Positions 18,088 to 27,045 of a stretch of 64,000 nucleotides of DNA are shown piece by piece. Numbering within the stretch: position 1 is the first letter of the stretch; each line of letters begins with the position of its first letter. The position numbers and the translations under genes are program-made. The stretch lies in contig NZ_FOZZ01000010.1 in assembly GCF_900116225.1 (NCBI RefSeq), positions 1-64,000 on the forward strand, read 5' to 3'. Origin of the DNA: Sphingobacterium wenxiniae (GTDB lineage: Bacteria > Bacteroidota > Bacteroidia > Sphingobacteriales > Sphingobacteriaceae). The notes under the pieces are model-generated. The model saw only the letters and a list, made by a program, of their open reading frames with translations, made no database searches and was not told where the DNA came from.

Positions 18088-19041
18088 TTATGCCGATAGG
18101 ATATCTCGTACAACAAATTGTCCGTCAAAATGTTTTTGCAAAGCACGACCGTCACCATGAATAGTCCATATTTGCCGAGGCTTCACCTGAGACACAAAGT
18201 GTAAAATATCTTCCCAATCCACATGATCAGAAATATAAAGCTCAATATCATTCTGTCGTTGTAAACGCTCCCAACCAGAGGCAAAAGCCTTCAACACATT
18301 CGTTGCACGGAAATAGCTATTAAAAGTAAGCGGTGGAACCAGATATATCTTATTAGACAGTCCATCCTTCATTGCTTTACGATTATACAAAGTGTAACGT
18401 AACTTACAATTGCCATATTGCTCGTAAATCCTATGCACAGGGTGCATTTTATGGTTGACCAATACCTCTCTTTCCGGCAAGTACATATTAATTAATGCAG
18501 TCAAGCGTTGTGCCTTCCCTAAGGTATAACAGCCCAACATAATGTTGAAAGGTCTGTCTTTTAGTTTTAAGATTTCTGCTACAGGAGCCGGGTGGGCTAT
18601 CTCAGGACGAGCAAAAGTAGATTCTGTTATCAACACATCTGCCTGCACAATTTCGATGGGCTCGCAGGTCGGATCCTCTTGTAGCTTATAGTCTCCCGTG
18701 TATAAATAAGTTACACCTTCATAAGTCATGCTGATCTGCGCTGATCCCAATATATGACCTGCTGGGATAAAAACAATCTCAACTTCGCCAATCCGAAAAG
18801 ATTCACCAAACACAACCTTTTGCATACTGCTTTCAGGCATTTTGGAGAATTTGTTTTTCATAAAAGCAAAAGTGACATCCGTCGCATACATCAGACGATG
18901 ACCAGCCGTGGCGTGGTCACCATGTGCATGGGAAATCAGATTAACGGCAACAGGCGATAAAGCATCAATATAAAACTGTCCATAACGGCAGTAGTAGCCC
19001 TCGTGCTTACGGACTAAAAAATCTTCTAATATTTCACTCAT
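18088..19041 (-). CDS. Metallo-beta-lactamase-fold exonuclease (SNM1/CPSF-like)
   Basis: The 317-aa cytoplasmic hydrolase has the metal-binding motif HAHGDH (about residues 38-43), further ligands in PAGHILGSAQ and YTGDYKL, and a C-terminal segment with HVDWEDI and IWTIHGD. The pattern fits the 'ligase-associated DNA exonuclease' / mRNA 3'-processing branch of MBL nucleases. No ATP-dependent ligase gene is adjacent, so the link to DNA repair is unproven; RNA processing is the alternative. Its ATG overlaps the coaE stop by 4 bp, so it is translationally coupled to coaE. Confidence 0.82.
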   Translation of the reverse strand: MSEILEDFLVRKHEGYYCRYGQFYIDALSPVAVNLISHAHGDHATAGHRLMYATDVTFAFMKNKFSKMPESSMQKVVFGESFRIGEVEIVFIPAGHILGSAQISMTYEGVTYLYTGDYKLQEDPTCEPIEIVQADVLITESTFARPEIAHPAPVAEILKLKDRPFNIMLGCYTLGKAQRLTALINMYLPEREVLVNHKMHPVHRIYEQYGNCKLRYTLYNRKAMKDGLSNKIYLVPPLTFNSYFRATNVLKAFASGWERLQRQNDIELYISDHVDWEDILHFVSQVKPRQIWTIHGDGRALQKHFDGQFVVRDILSA

Positions 19042-19634
19042 GATTTGTGTTCCTGCAAGAATTTATTGTGCAGGGCAAGTACTTGGGGAAGGATTGGTTT
19101 TACACCATCATTAATCAAGATAAAATTAGCCAATCGCTCCTTCTCTTCATCGGGCAATTGTTTATCCATGCGCTGTTCAACTTGGATTCTGTCAGTTCCA
19201 TCTCTTTCCATTACACGCTTGATACGCACCTCTTTTGGCGCAACCACCAAAATGGTATAATCCAATGATTTATAAGAACCACTTTCGAACAAAAGAGCGG
19301 CCTCTTTTAGCGAATAAGGTGTCGTCTGTGCACCTGCCCACTCTTCACCGTGACGAATAACCACAGGATGAACTAAACTGTTGAGCTTTGCCAGTTGTTC
19401 CTTATCCTTAAACACGATATCAGCCAGATAAGTCCTATCCAGTAATCCATCTACGCCATAGACTGCTGCTCCAAAGGCAAACTCTAGTTCTTTTCGCAAG
19501 TCAGCATCCTCATTCATAATATTCTTCGCAACCCTGTCGGCATCATAAAAGGGAACTCCCAATGCCTTAAAGATCTTTGCTACATAACTTTTTCCTGAGC
19601 CAATGCCCCCAGTAATACCTATTCGCAATCCCAT
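19038..19634 (-). CDS. coaE: Dephospho-CoA kinase
   Basis: CoaE phosphorylates dephospho-CoA in the last step of coenzyme A synthesis. The P-loop GGIGSGKS is near residues 8-15. The DADRVAKN segment and the LLFESGSYKSLD substrate region are present, and the 198-aa length is normal. It lies between ybbR (6-bp gap) and the exonuclease gene (4-bp overlap) in one reverse-strand operon. Confidence 0.95.
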   Translation of the reverse strand: MGLRIGITGGIGSGKSYVAKIFKALGVPFYDADRVAKNIMNEDADLRKELEFAFGAAVYGVDGLLDRTYLADIVFKDKEQLAKLNSLVHPVVIRHGEEWAGAQTTPYSLKEAALLFESGSYKSLDYTILVVAPKEVRIKRVMERDGTDRIQVEQRMDKQLPDEEKERLANFILINDGVKPILPQVLALHNKFLQEHKS

Positions 19635-19640
19635 ATTTAT

Positions 19641-20588
19641 TTACCTACGCACAAAAAAATCAACATTCTGCGGCTCGATGCTCACCATCTGACAATAGTC
19701 AGGTACTTTCGTTAAGATAACAGGTAAGCTTTGTACTCTATTTTGTGCCCAATTTTCCATATCTACAATTGCTTCAAAATCACGTGAAGTCCATTTGTTG
19801 TAGTCTTTCAACGACACGAGAAAGGTCAACTTCACCTTACTCGGTAAGGTTCGTACTGTTGTATAGCGTGATGCGTTTTCCACCTTAAGTGGCACTTCCA
19901 CCACCTTTTCTGTGATCTCGCCAACGGGAATAGTAATTTCTGCAAAAGTAGGGTAAATCGTGATATTGTTCTTTTGGTGCTTGTTCAAGTAAGCTACAGT
20001 CCGAATATCAGATGAAATCTGTGTTCCTCGGATAGTATCCGTCTCCAGATATTCAATATTTGCAACATCTTCCAATGGTCCCGTTACCGTCACGTATTGT
20101 GGTGATATTTTCGTTTCGCCAATAATCCCATATTGTTTTTTAAATTGGATATTATGCAACGGACGAACCGGAACCTTACGCTGAGTCTGCTTGGAAAAAT
20201 CGAAAAATAACGTATCGGGATTAACGCCTATAACCTGATTATCCACCGGGAACTGTCTATTAATATACCCCAGTTGATTCGTAAACACAATATAGTTCCG
20301 GTTTTTCAAACCACTTAAATCAACTTGAATATGCGGTGTATCTGGATTTAACTTCTTGAGAAATATTTTCCAACCACTTAATTTCATCCGTACATTAACC
20401 GTATCGGATTGCAAAGGGTGAAAAGCTTTCTGTTCGGGAATATTAACATAGGAAATCCCCGTTTTAATGGTGTACGTCTGCACATTGGATATACTGAACA
20501 GGAGCCATGCCACGAAGGAAATAACTAGACAACGCAAGAATATTGCTAATTTACGCCGCTTAGTTTTCGTTATCCGTGCTTGCACCAT
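19641..20588 (-). CDS. YbbR-like (CdaR-like) membrane-anchored protein
   Basis: The 315-aa protein has a basic N-terminus, one membrane helix (LAIFLRCLVISFVAWLLF) and several YbbR-type beta domains in the periplasm, with the recurring VxVTGPxxxVxxI...T pattern (PQYVTVTGPLEDVANIEYLET). In Firmicutes, YbbR/CdaR binds the c-di-AMP cyclase; in Bacteroidota the gene is usually next to coaE, as here, and its role is not settled. I choose the ATG at 20588; the GTG at 20594 lies inside the -7 promoter box. Confidence 0.85.
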   Translation of the reverse strand: MVQARITKTKRRKLAIFLRCLVISFVAWLLFSISNVQTYTIKTGISYVNIPEQKAFHPLQSDTVNVRMKLSGWKIFLKKLNPDTPHIQVDLSGLKNRNYIVFTNQLGYINRQFPVDNQVIGVNPDTLFFDFSKQTQRKVPVRPLHNIQFKKQYGIIGETKISPQYVTVTGPLEDVANIEYLETDTIRGTQISSDIRTVAYLNKHQKNNITIYPTFAEITIPVGEITEKVVEVPLKVENASRYTTVRTLPSKVKLTFLVSLKDYNKWTSRDFEAIVDMENWAQNRVQSLPVILTKVPDYCQMVSIEPQNVDFFVRR

Positions 20589-20593
20589 AGCCA

Positions 20594-20601
20594 CAAAAAT
20601 A
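20594..20601 (-). promoter_or_regulatory. -7 promoter box of the ybbR-coaE operon (near-leaderless)
   Basis: TATTTTTG on the reverse strand lies 5 nt before the ATG at 20588 and overlaps the alternative GTG start. Confidence 0.6.
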
Positions 20602-20616
20602 GTAATTTTTTATACA

Positions 20617-20694
20617 GACTTCCGAAGTTTAACTTTAAGTATCTGTTTTTAATGGTAAAGTTGAGAGCTTCGCTGTTTAGAAACTTCGGAAGTC
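20617..20694. repeat. Inverted-repeat element with GACTTCCGAAGTTT arms
   Basis: GACTTCCGAAGTTT (20617-20630) and AAACTTCGGAAGTC (20681-20694) are perfect complements. Inside, AACTTTA (20631-20637) pairs with TAAAGTT (20656-20662). It sits between the ybbR promoter and the yajC terminator. The CCGAAGTTT core recurs in the hairpin at 38059-38092. Confidence 0.6.
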
Positions 20695-20700
20695 TAACGA

Positions 20701-20735
20701 AAACAAAAAAGACAATCTTTATCAGATTGTCTTTT
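20701..20735 (-). terminator. Terminator of the nusB-DUF1573-yajC operon
   Basis: AAAAGACAATCT (20707-20718) pairs with AGATTGTCTTTT (20724-20735); the reverse strand runs on into T residues. Confidence 0.85.
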
Positions 20736-20753
20736 CAAATACGCTGTAAAAAA

Positions 20754-21074
20754 TTATTTCTTAACAGTGTCACCATTCGCTGCTTTTGACGCGTCTAATG
20801 CAACTGCTGATTTATCGAAACGGATTTTCACACCCGAACCCACGTCTACCAAAAACGTAGTTTCGCTCACTTCCACAATACGTCCGTGGATTCCGGCTGT
20901 AGTTACTATTTTAGAATTTACACCAAGTTCCTCGATATATTTTTTGTGGTCTTTTTGCTTTTTCATCTGTGGTCTGATCATGAAGAAATAGAAAACCACA
21001 ATAATCAAAATCATCGGTAAAAAGCTCATCAATCCGCCGCCACCTGGCGCTGCTTGCAATAATGTTGTAATCAT
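20754..21074 (-). CDS. yajC: Preprotein translocase subunit YajC
   Basis: YajC is a small inner-membrane partner of SecDF-SecYEG. The 106-aa protein has one membrane helix (FLPMILIIVVFYFFMIRPQMKKQKDHKK) with the signature RPQ.K..K after it, and a cytoplasmic domain with VTTAGIHGRIVEV and a late VKIRFDKSAV strand. It is the third gene of the nusB-DUF1573-yajC run, an order common in Bacteroidota. A 24-nt sequence shared with the rseP leader lies 13 nt upstream of the start. Confidence 0.95.
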   Translation of the reverse strand: MITTLLQAAPGGGGLMSFLPMILIIVVFYFFMIRPQMKKQKDHKKYIEELGVNSKIVTTAGIHGRIVEVSETTFLVDVGSGVKIRFDKSAVALDASKAANGDTVKK

Positions 21075-21122
21075 ATTAACAAAATAAAAATTAAAAAGTC
21101 AAAATTAAAAAATATTTCTAAA

Positions 21123-21560
21123 CTACTTTGGTGAAACTTCCCCTCGTAACTGTACCGTAGTTACGCCGTTTTCAGCATTGGAAACCACTGTTACTATTTT
21201 CTGTTGTTTACCAGCCTGTCCGTTACTATCAAAGCTTACTTTAATCTCACCTGTTTTCCCTGGAAGCACAGGTGTCTGCGTATAAGAAGGCGTTGTACAA
21301 CCGCATGAAGCCGATACCTGCGAAAGAATCACCGGCGCCTCACCTGTATTAGTGAAGACATACGTTCTTTCCACGACTTCCCCTTCTTTGATCTGACCGA
21401 AGTCAAAAACAGTTTCTTCAAACTCTACTTTACCTTTTGTGGCATTCGTATTTTCCGTAGCTTCTGTTGAAGTCGTTTCTGCATCGCTCTTGGTTGAGTT
21501 TCCACAGGAAATTAACGTTGCAAATGCCAATCCCATCAAACTTACTTTCAGTATATTCAT
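21123..21560 (-). CDS. DUF1573 lipoprotein
   Basis: The 145-aa protein has a lipoprotein signal (ATLISCGNS, Cys19), a low-complexity Thr/Glu linker and an immunoglobulin-like DUF1573 domain with FDFGQIKEGEVVERTYVFTN and the CGCTTPSYT motif. It is predicted to be membrane-anchored in the periplasm or outer membrane. DUF1573 genes sit between nusB and yajC in many Bacteroidota; the function is unknown. It starts 4 bp after the nusB stop. Confidence 0.9.
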   Translation of the reverse strand: MNILKVSLMGLAFATLISCGNSTKSDAETTSTEATENTNATKGKVEFEETVFDFGQIKEGEVVERTYVFTNTGEAPVILSQVSASCGCTTPSYTQTPVLPGKTGEIKVSFDSNGQAGKQQKIVTVVSNAENGVTTVQLRGEVSPK

Positions 21561-21564
21561 GTGA

Positions 21565-22512
21565 TTAATCTTTTAAGCCTCTACCTTCTTTGCGGATACG
21601 TCCCTGTTGGGTCAGCTCCACTAAAATCTTATCTAAAATACCGTTGATAAACGTATTACTTTTTGCTGTACTAAACGCTTTAGAAAGCTCAATATACTCA
21701 TTAATAGTCACCTTAACTGGTATCGTCGGGAAGTTCATCAATTCACTGATGGCCATGCGCATCAACAGTGTATCCACCAACGCAATACGATCTGCCTCCC
21801 AGTTTTTTGTCTTAACAGAAATCATTTCTTGATACTCATTCGTATGACGAATGGTTTCTTTCAAAAGATCGATAATAAACTCACCGTCTTCATCCCAATT
21901 CGGCGTAAGATCAGCCAATTTATTCTGCGTTGGGTTTTCACTACTGAAATTCTTGAATGTTTTGGCAATCATCGCTTGCAGAATTTCTTTATCAGTTGGC
22001 CAGTTAATAAATTTTGATTCAAAAACCTGCTCAATTTCAGGTGATTTTAGGATAATCTTCTTGAAGATATATTTGATAATATCCTTTTCGGCACCGATAG
22101 AGCGGTCCTCCTGTTGAAGATAAGCCAAATACTCCTCAGATTCTTTCAATTGTGCAAATATAGAGCGTACAATTTCCGGATCGAAAGACCAAGAAACCTT
22201 ATATTTTTTAACATCTTCGAGATAAGCTCTATTCTGACGCAAAGATTCGATAAACGTATTCGTGTTCAGTTTCGTTGTGTACACCTTATCCTTCTCCGTT
22301 GGAAGAAATTTGTTTGCTCTTCCCTCTGCATCAATTAGTACATATTCGGCCACTTCATCCAAAAGGTTCAATGTCCAGATGTACATCTGATTAACCTCAT
22401 CTACGCTATTCAAAAGCGCTTTTTCAAAATTTTTGATTTGTTTATCCTCTGATAAACTGTACGCATAAAGCGTCTGCATGACTTTCACCCGAAGGTGCCT
22501 TCTGTTAAGCAT
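21565..22512 (-). CDS. nusB: Transcription antitermination factor NusB (long Bacteroidota form)
   Basis: NusB joins NusE in antitermination of rRNA operons. The N-terminus LNRRHLRVKVMQTLYAY and the C-terminal core WEADRIALVDTLLMRMAISELM...PVKVTINEYIELSKAFSTAKSNTFINGILDKIL are clear family signatures. At 315 aa it is more than twice the E. coli length; the extra middle part is usual in Bacteroidetes. It is the first gene of the nusB-DUF1573-yajC operon. Confidence 0.94.
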   Translation of the reverse strand: MLNRRHLRVKVMQTLYAYSLSEDKQIKNFEKALLNSVDEVNQMYIWTLNLLDEVAEYVLIDAEGRANKFLPTEKDKVYTTKLNTNTFIESLRQNRAYLEDVKKYKVSWSFDPEIVRSIFAQLKESEEYLAYLQQEDRSIGAEKDIIKYIFKKIILKSPEIEQVFESKFINWPTDKEILQAMIAKTFKNFSSENPTQNKLADLTPNWDEDGEFIIDLLKETIRHTNEYQEMISVKTKNWEADRIALVDTLLMRMAISELMNFPTIPVKVTINEYIELSKAFSTAKSNTFINGILDKILVELTQQGRIRKEGRGLKD

Positions 22513-22629
22513 AATTTAATTTAAAGAACGATTGTATATAATATACTTTAATTATTTGTGTTTATAATGATTAAAATTTAATTGTTTAAACGACTAAACT
22601 TTTAAATAAATAACCAATTAACCACTATT

Positions 22630-23703
22630 CTACCTTTTAAGCTTTTTTATGTCTCGTATACGTTGATCAGCCAATTGTTTAGCCGCCTCAAACGTCGTAA
22701 TATTATCTTCTCTGGATTTTTGAATCACATGTCGTGTTGCATTATAGATATGTTTCACCAATGCTTCCGTGCGTTCACCACCATGACCTTCCAACTCAGA
22801 AAAGCAACTAATCAAGGCTCCTGAATTAATCACAAAATCAGGTGTATATAAGATATTATGCTCTTTCAGAAGCGTACTGGTCAGCTCCTCATCTTTCAGT
22901 TGATTATTAGCAGACCCAGCAATAATCTTACAGCGCATGCGTGGCACAGTATCTGGATTAACCGTTCCACCCAATGCACAAGGGGCATAGACATCGGCAT
23001 CCAATTCAAAACTTGTCGAATACGTGATAGGCTCGGCTTTGTATTTTGCAGCTATTTTCATTTTGCGTTCTTCGGTCATATCCGATACATAAACGCGTGC
23101 ATTCTCACCGCGCAACATACTCACTAACTGCTCGCCTACACTTCCAACACCTTGTACCGCAACCTTACGGCCTGCCAAGCTATCATCGCCATACAATTCT
23201 TTGATAGCAGCCTTGATTCCGTAGAAGACACCACGAGCGGCAAATACTGTCGTATCGCCACCACCATTCAATGAGGCTGGCAAACCTGCTACATAATTTG
23301 TCTCAGCAAGCATGTATTCCAAATCCTTCTGCGTAGTACCGATATCAGTAGAAGCAATGAAGTTTCCGTTCAGCCCTTCGATGAATTGACCAAAACGGCG
23401 CATCAAGACCTCCGTTTTATCTGTGCGATGGTTACCTATAATGATAGCGCTGCCCCCACCGAGATTCAACCCAGCTAAAGCAGCCTTATAAGTAATGGCT
23501 TGCGACAGGCGCAAAGCATCATCGACAGCCTCCGAAATCGATTCGTATGGCAACATGCGCACACCACCGATAGCCGGCCCCAAAGTCGTATCATGAATAG
23601 CTACAATCGCTTGTAAACCGACTGCCGCATCATGACAAAAAAACAGATTCTGATGGTTAGATGCCCCCATCTTATCGAAAACAGAAGGATTATTTACTTC
23701 CAT
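22630..23703 (-). CDS. Glu/Leu/Phe/Val dehydrogenase
   Basis: This 357-aa NAD-dependent amino acid dehydrogenase interconverts an amino acid with its keto acid plus ammonia. The catalytic region is GGVRMLPYES...TYKAALAGLNLGGGSA (with the active Lys), and the nucleotide-binding loop is VAVQGVGSVGEQLV. ADVYAPCALGGTVN and IAGSANNQL follow. Small size and these motifs favour a leucine or branched-chain dehydrogenase over hexameric glutamate dehydrogenase; the substrate is not certain. Confidence 0.9.
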   Translation of the reverse strand: MEVNNPSVFDKMGASNHQNLFFCHDAAVGLQAIVAIHDTTLGPAIGGVRMLPYESISEAVDDALRLSQAITYKAALAGLNLGGGSAIIIGNHRTDKTEVLMRRFGQFIEGLNGNFIASTDIGTTQKDLEYMLAETNYVAGLPASLNGGGDTTVFAARGVFYGIKAAIKELYGDDSLAGRKVAVQGVGSVGEQLVSMLRGENARVYVSDMTEERKMKIAAKYKAEPITYSTSFELDADVYAPCALGGTVNPDTVPRMRCKIIAGSANNQLKDEELTSTLLKEHNILYTPDFVINSGALISCFSELEGHGGERTEALVKHIYNATRHVIQKSREDNITTFEAAKQLADQRIRDIKKLKR

Positions 23704-23742
23704 AACAAAATTGGCAATGCCTCATTTTTCATTTTTACCATG

Positions 23743-23750
23743 CAAAAGTA
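23743..23750 (-). promoter_or_regulatory. -7 promoter box of the dehydrogenase gene
   Basis: TACTTTTG on the reverse strand fits TAnnTTTG; the leader would be about 34 nt. Confidence 0.55.
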
Positions 23751-23856
23751 GGAAATATTTCCGTGCAAAATTCTTTATCATTGTATTATTTATCACAATT
23801 GTCATTTCTTGACAGGAATCCCACACTGCAATGGATTTTTTTCAATTTTTTAGCCT

Positions 23857-23864
23857 TACATTTG
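23857..23864 (+). promoter_or_regulatory. -7 promoter box of the ABC transporter gene (near-leaderless)
   Basis: TACATTTG fits TAnnTTTG and ends 6 nt before the ATG at 23871. Confidence 0.65.
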
Positions 23865-23870
23865 CGTTCG

Positions 23871-25646
23871 ATGAAAGAGTTGGCATATCTCAATAAGTAT
23901 TTCTATAAGTATCGTTGGCAGGTTATTCCCGGAATTCTATTCGTTATCGCGTCGAATTATTTCGGTATTTTGCCAGCAAAAGTTATCCGGGAAGCTTTTG
24001 ACCTAGTAAAGGAAAATATTGACTTGTACCGCCTCTATGATGGGTTTGACAAACAAAACCTCATATATCAGGTTTTCGGAAGTAGCCTACTTTTCTTCGG
24101 CTTGGTTGTCTTAGCACTTTCCTTATTGCGTGGTGTGTTTTTGTTTTTCATGCGGCAGACCCTCATCCTGACTTCACGTCACATTGAATATGATCTAAAA
24201 AATGAAATCTACAACCATTATCAGGTTCTGGATTTCGCTTTCTTCCGTAAAAATAACACAGGAGATATGATGAACCGTGCTACAGAAGATGTCAATCAAG
24301 TACGGAACTACCTGGGTCCTGCAATCATGTATGCGATCAATACTGTCGTACTCTCACTGATGATTATCTACGCGATGTACGATGTCAACGCTAAGCTTGC
24401 GACTTACTCACTCCTACCAATCCCTATCCTTTCTGTAATTATTCTTTACGTTAACAAGGTAATCAATAGCCGAAGTGAGAAAATTCAGCGGCAACTTTCT
24501 AAACTATCATCCTTTGTGCAGGAAACATTCTCAGGCATTCGTGTTATCAAGACCTATAATCGGGAACAGGAAAAAATGGATGTTTTCGCCGATGAAAGCA
24601 ATTATTACAGGAATGCTTCATTGGATTTGGTTAAAGTACAGGCAATTTTCTTTCCACTCATTATTTTTCTTGTAGGGTTCAGTACGATTATCACGGTCTA
24701 TGTCGGCGGTATTGAGGTAAACAACGGCACCATCACGGCGGGTAATATCGCTGAGTTTATTATCTATGTGAACCAACTGACATTTCCCGCCATGTCCTTA
24801 GCTTGGGTAACTTCCCTATTTCAACGGGCAGCAGCTTCCCAGAAAAGAATCAACGAATTTCTTAAAACCACTTCTGAAATTCCCGACGGCAACCGAGAAA
24901 TCAGCTTACAAGGCAACATTACTGTGAGTAATCTGACTTTTACATATCCCGAGACAGGCATTACAGCCTTACAAAATGTCTCGTTCACGATACCAAAAGG
25001 TAAAACCCTGGCCATCATTGGAAAGACCGGATCGGGAAAATCGACTTTAGCCAACTTACTATTGCGCATGTACGATGCAGATAAGGGCGATATTATTTTT
25101 GACGGTGTTCCAATCCGGCAGATGAGAACACAAAACCTACGGGAACAGATTGGATTTGTACCACAACAAGTATTTCTTTTCTCCGATACCATTGCCCGCA
25201 ATATCGCTTTTGGATTGGATACGGTTGATATCGAAAGAGTGGAACAAGCCGCTAAAGATGCTGCCGTCTATGATAATATTATGCAGTTTGAACATGGTTT
25301 TGAAACCTCGATAGGCGAACGAGGCATCACCTTATCTGGTGGACAAAAACAACGTGTTTCCATTGCCCGTGCATTGGTCAAAGACCCACATATACTTATT
25401 TTTGACGACTGTCTCTCCGCTGTTGATACCAAGACTGAAGAAGAAATTTTGCATAACCTGAGCCGTATCATGCAGAATAAAACCACCATCTTCATTGCGC
25501 ATCGAATTTCTACGATCAAGAATGCAGACCATATCATCGTATTGAATCAAGGGAGTATCATAGAACAAGGTACACATCAAGAACTGATGGCATTAGAAGG
25601 TGAGTACTTTGAACTGCACGAAAAGCAACTTCTTGAAGCAGAATAG
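23871..25646 (+). CDS. ABC exporter half-transporter (MsbA/MDR type)
   Basis: The 591-aa fused permease-ATPase has six membrane helices in the first ~320 residues and a C-terminal ATPase. Walker A is GKTGSGKST, the signature TLSGGQKQR, Walker B ILIFDDCLSAVD, and the H-loop is IAHRIST. It probably works as a homodimer exporting lipid or drug-like substrates across the inner membrane. The start at 23871 (MKELAYLNKYFYKYRW) is set by the -7 box just upstream; the longer frame to 23763 would begin before the promoter. Confidence 0.93.
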   Translation: MKELAYLNKYFYKYRWQVIPGILFVIASNYFGILPAKVIREAFDLVKENIDLYRLYDGFDKQNLIYQVFGSSLLFFGLVVLALSLLRGVFLFFMRQTLILTSRHIEYDLKNEIYNHYQVLDFAFFRKNNTGDMMNRATEDVNQVRNYLGPAIMYAINTVVLSLMIIYAMYDVNAKLATYSLLPIPILSVIILYVNKVINSRSEKIQRQLSKLSSFVQETFSGIRVIKTYNREQEKMDVFADESNYYRNASLDLVKVQAIFFPLIIFLVGFSTIITVYVGGIEVNNGTITAGNIAEFIIYVNQLTFPAMSLAWVTSLFQRAAASQKRINEFLKTTSEIPDGNREISLQGNITVSNLTFTYPETGITALQNVSFTIPKGKTLAIIGKTGSGKSTLANLLLRMYDADKGDIIFDGVPIRQMRTQNLREQIGFVPQQVFLFSDTIARNIAFGLDTVDIERVEQAAKDAAVYDNIMQFEHGFETSIGERGITLSGGQKQRVSIARALVKDPHILIFDDCLSAVDTKTEEEILHNLSRIMQNKTTIFIAHRISTIKNADHIIVLNQGSIIEQGTHQELMALEGEYFELHEKQLLEAE

Positions 25647-25677
25647 TTTTTATTCGCCTAAAATTCCACAAATAGTT

Positions 25678-25685
25678 TATTTTTG
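25678..25685 (+). promoter_or_regulatory. -7 promoter box of the D15-type protein gene (near-leaderless)
   Basis: TATTTTTG fits TAnnTTTG and ends 4 nt before the ATG at 25690. Confidence 0.65.
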
Positions 25686-25689
25686 TGGA

Positions 25690-26982
25690 ATGTATAAACA
25701 GTTGGTTCTTCTTTTTTCCTTAATATGTACGTATCCTTTATTTGCGCAACAAGTCGTGTTGCAGGATACCGTTAGCACGGTAGAAACCAAAGACACAACA
25801 TTATATACCTTCGACCATTTGTATGACATCGGTGATGGTATAAAAGATATTGGTCGCTTTATACGCCACGATACCACCACAAAAATCCCCAAAAAAAGGT
25901 CTGGTTTATCCATCCTTCCGAATATCAATTACAATCCCAGTATAGGTTTTCAGGTTGGATCCAAGATCGTCAGCGGTATGTATCTGGGTGACAGGGAAAA
26001 CACCAGTATGTCTACCTATGCAACCGCATTGAATTATACAACCCGAGGCATTATTTTTGGTTACCTTATGCATGATATCTATACCTCCAAAAATAAATGG
26101 AACCTGAAAGGTGGAGTCATCATAGCCAAGATGGTGGGACTGGATTATGGTATGGGAATGGGGAATATCGTTCCTACGGATGTACCAGAAGAAGAAGTCC
26201 TAAACAATCCTGAACGTACACGCTTTGTCAATCAATATACCGTGTATGGTCTGAATGAACGTTTATACAAACAGCTCTCTCCAGGGATGTTTATCGGAGC
26301 AGGGGTTTTTATCGATCTCAAACGGAATATACACACAGTGGGCAACCATCCACAAACACCTCTGGGAACCTACAGTGATTTCACAGGCTACAGTGCAAAA
26401 AACTACAACAACAATGGTCTAATGTTTAATTGGCAATATATGACACGCGACAACCCCAACAGTGCCTATAAAGGTATCTATACGGATATTGTCTTACGGA
26501 TGAGCCAAGCCTGGATGGGAAGTTCACAAAGTTCTTATCAATTACAAACAGACTTCCGAAAGTACTGGCAACTTTCGTCATCCCGACCAAATCATGTTTT
26601 GGCTTTCTGGCATTGGGGCTCTTATAATCTTGGAGGAAACTTGGCTTACCTCGATCTACCTGGCACGGGAAAAGACACTTTTGCCCGCGTAGGCCGAGGC
26701 TATACCAATGGCTATTTCAAAGGTAATTCCTTCTTCTCTACAGAGGTAGAATACCGATTTCCGATTTTACGTAATCAGTTTTTAAGCGGCGTGGTATTTG
26801 CCAATCTACAAACAGCCAACGACCGCCTTGGCACCAAACTTTTCCAACAATGGCAACCTGCCGGAGGGACAGGCTTACGACTACTATTCAACAAAGCAAC
26901 ACGCACCAATCTTTGTATAGATTATGCTTTTGGACGGTTCGGACAACGCGGATTATTCTTAGGATTAAACGAAGCTTTTTAA
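25690..26982 (+). CDS. BamA/TamA (D15)-type outer-membrane beta-barrel protein
   Basis: The 430-aa exported protein starts with the signal peptide MYKQLVLLFSLICTYPLFAQ, fixing the start at 25690. Most of the protein is alternating beta strands; the C-terminal half has SFFSTEVEYRFPILRNQFLSGVVFAN and GTGLRLLFNKATRTNLCIDYAFG, the usual end of D15 surface-antigen barrels. There are no POTRA repeats in the first ~100 residues, so it is not BamA itself. The role, perhaps in envelope assembly or secretion, is unknown. A TonB receptor gene follows 63 bp downstream. Confidence 0.82.
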   Translation: MYKQLVLLFSLICTYPLFAQQVVLQDTVSTVETKDTTLYTFDHLYDIGDGIKDIGRFIRHDTTTKIPKKRSGLSILPNINYNPSIGFQVGSKIVSGMYLGDRENTSMSTYATALNYTTRGIIFGYLMHDIYTSKNKWNLKGGVIIAKMVGLDYGMGMGNIVPTDVPEEEVLNNPERTRFVNQYTVYGLNERLYKQLSPGMFIGAGVFIDLKRNIHTVGNHPQTPLGTYSDFTGYSAKNYNNNGLMFNWQYMTRDNPNSAYKGIYTDIVLRMSQAWMGSSQSSYQLQTDFRKYWQLSSSRPNHVLAFWHWGSYNLGGNLAYLDLPGTGKDTFARVGRGYTNGYFKGNSFFSTEVEYRFPILRNQFLSGVVFANLQTANDRLGTKLFQQWQPAGGTGLRLLFNKATRTNLCIDYAFGRFGQRGLFLGLNEAF

Positions 26983-27045
26983 TTTAGCATCAACACTATA
27001 TTTTCCTCACATCGATTACAGATAATATTAAAAAAATTAGGTTTC

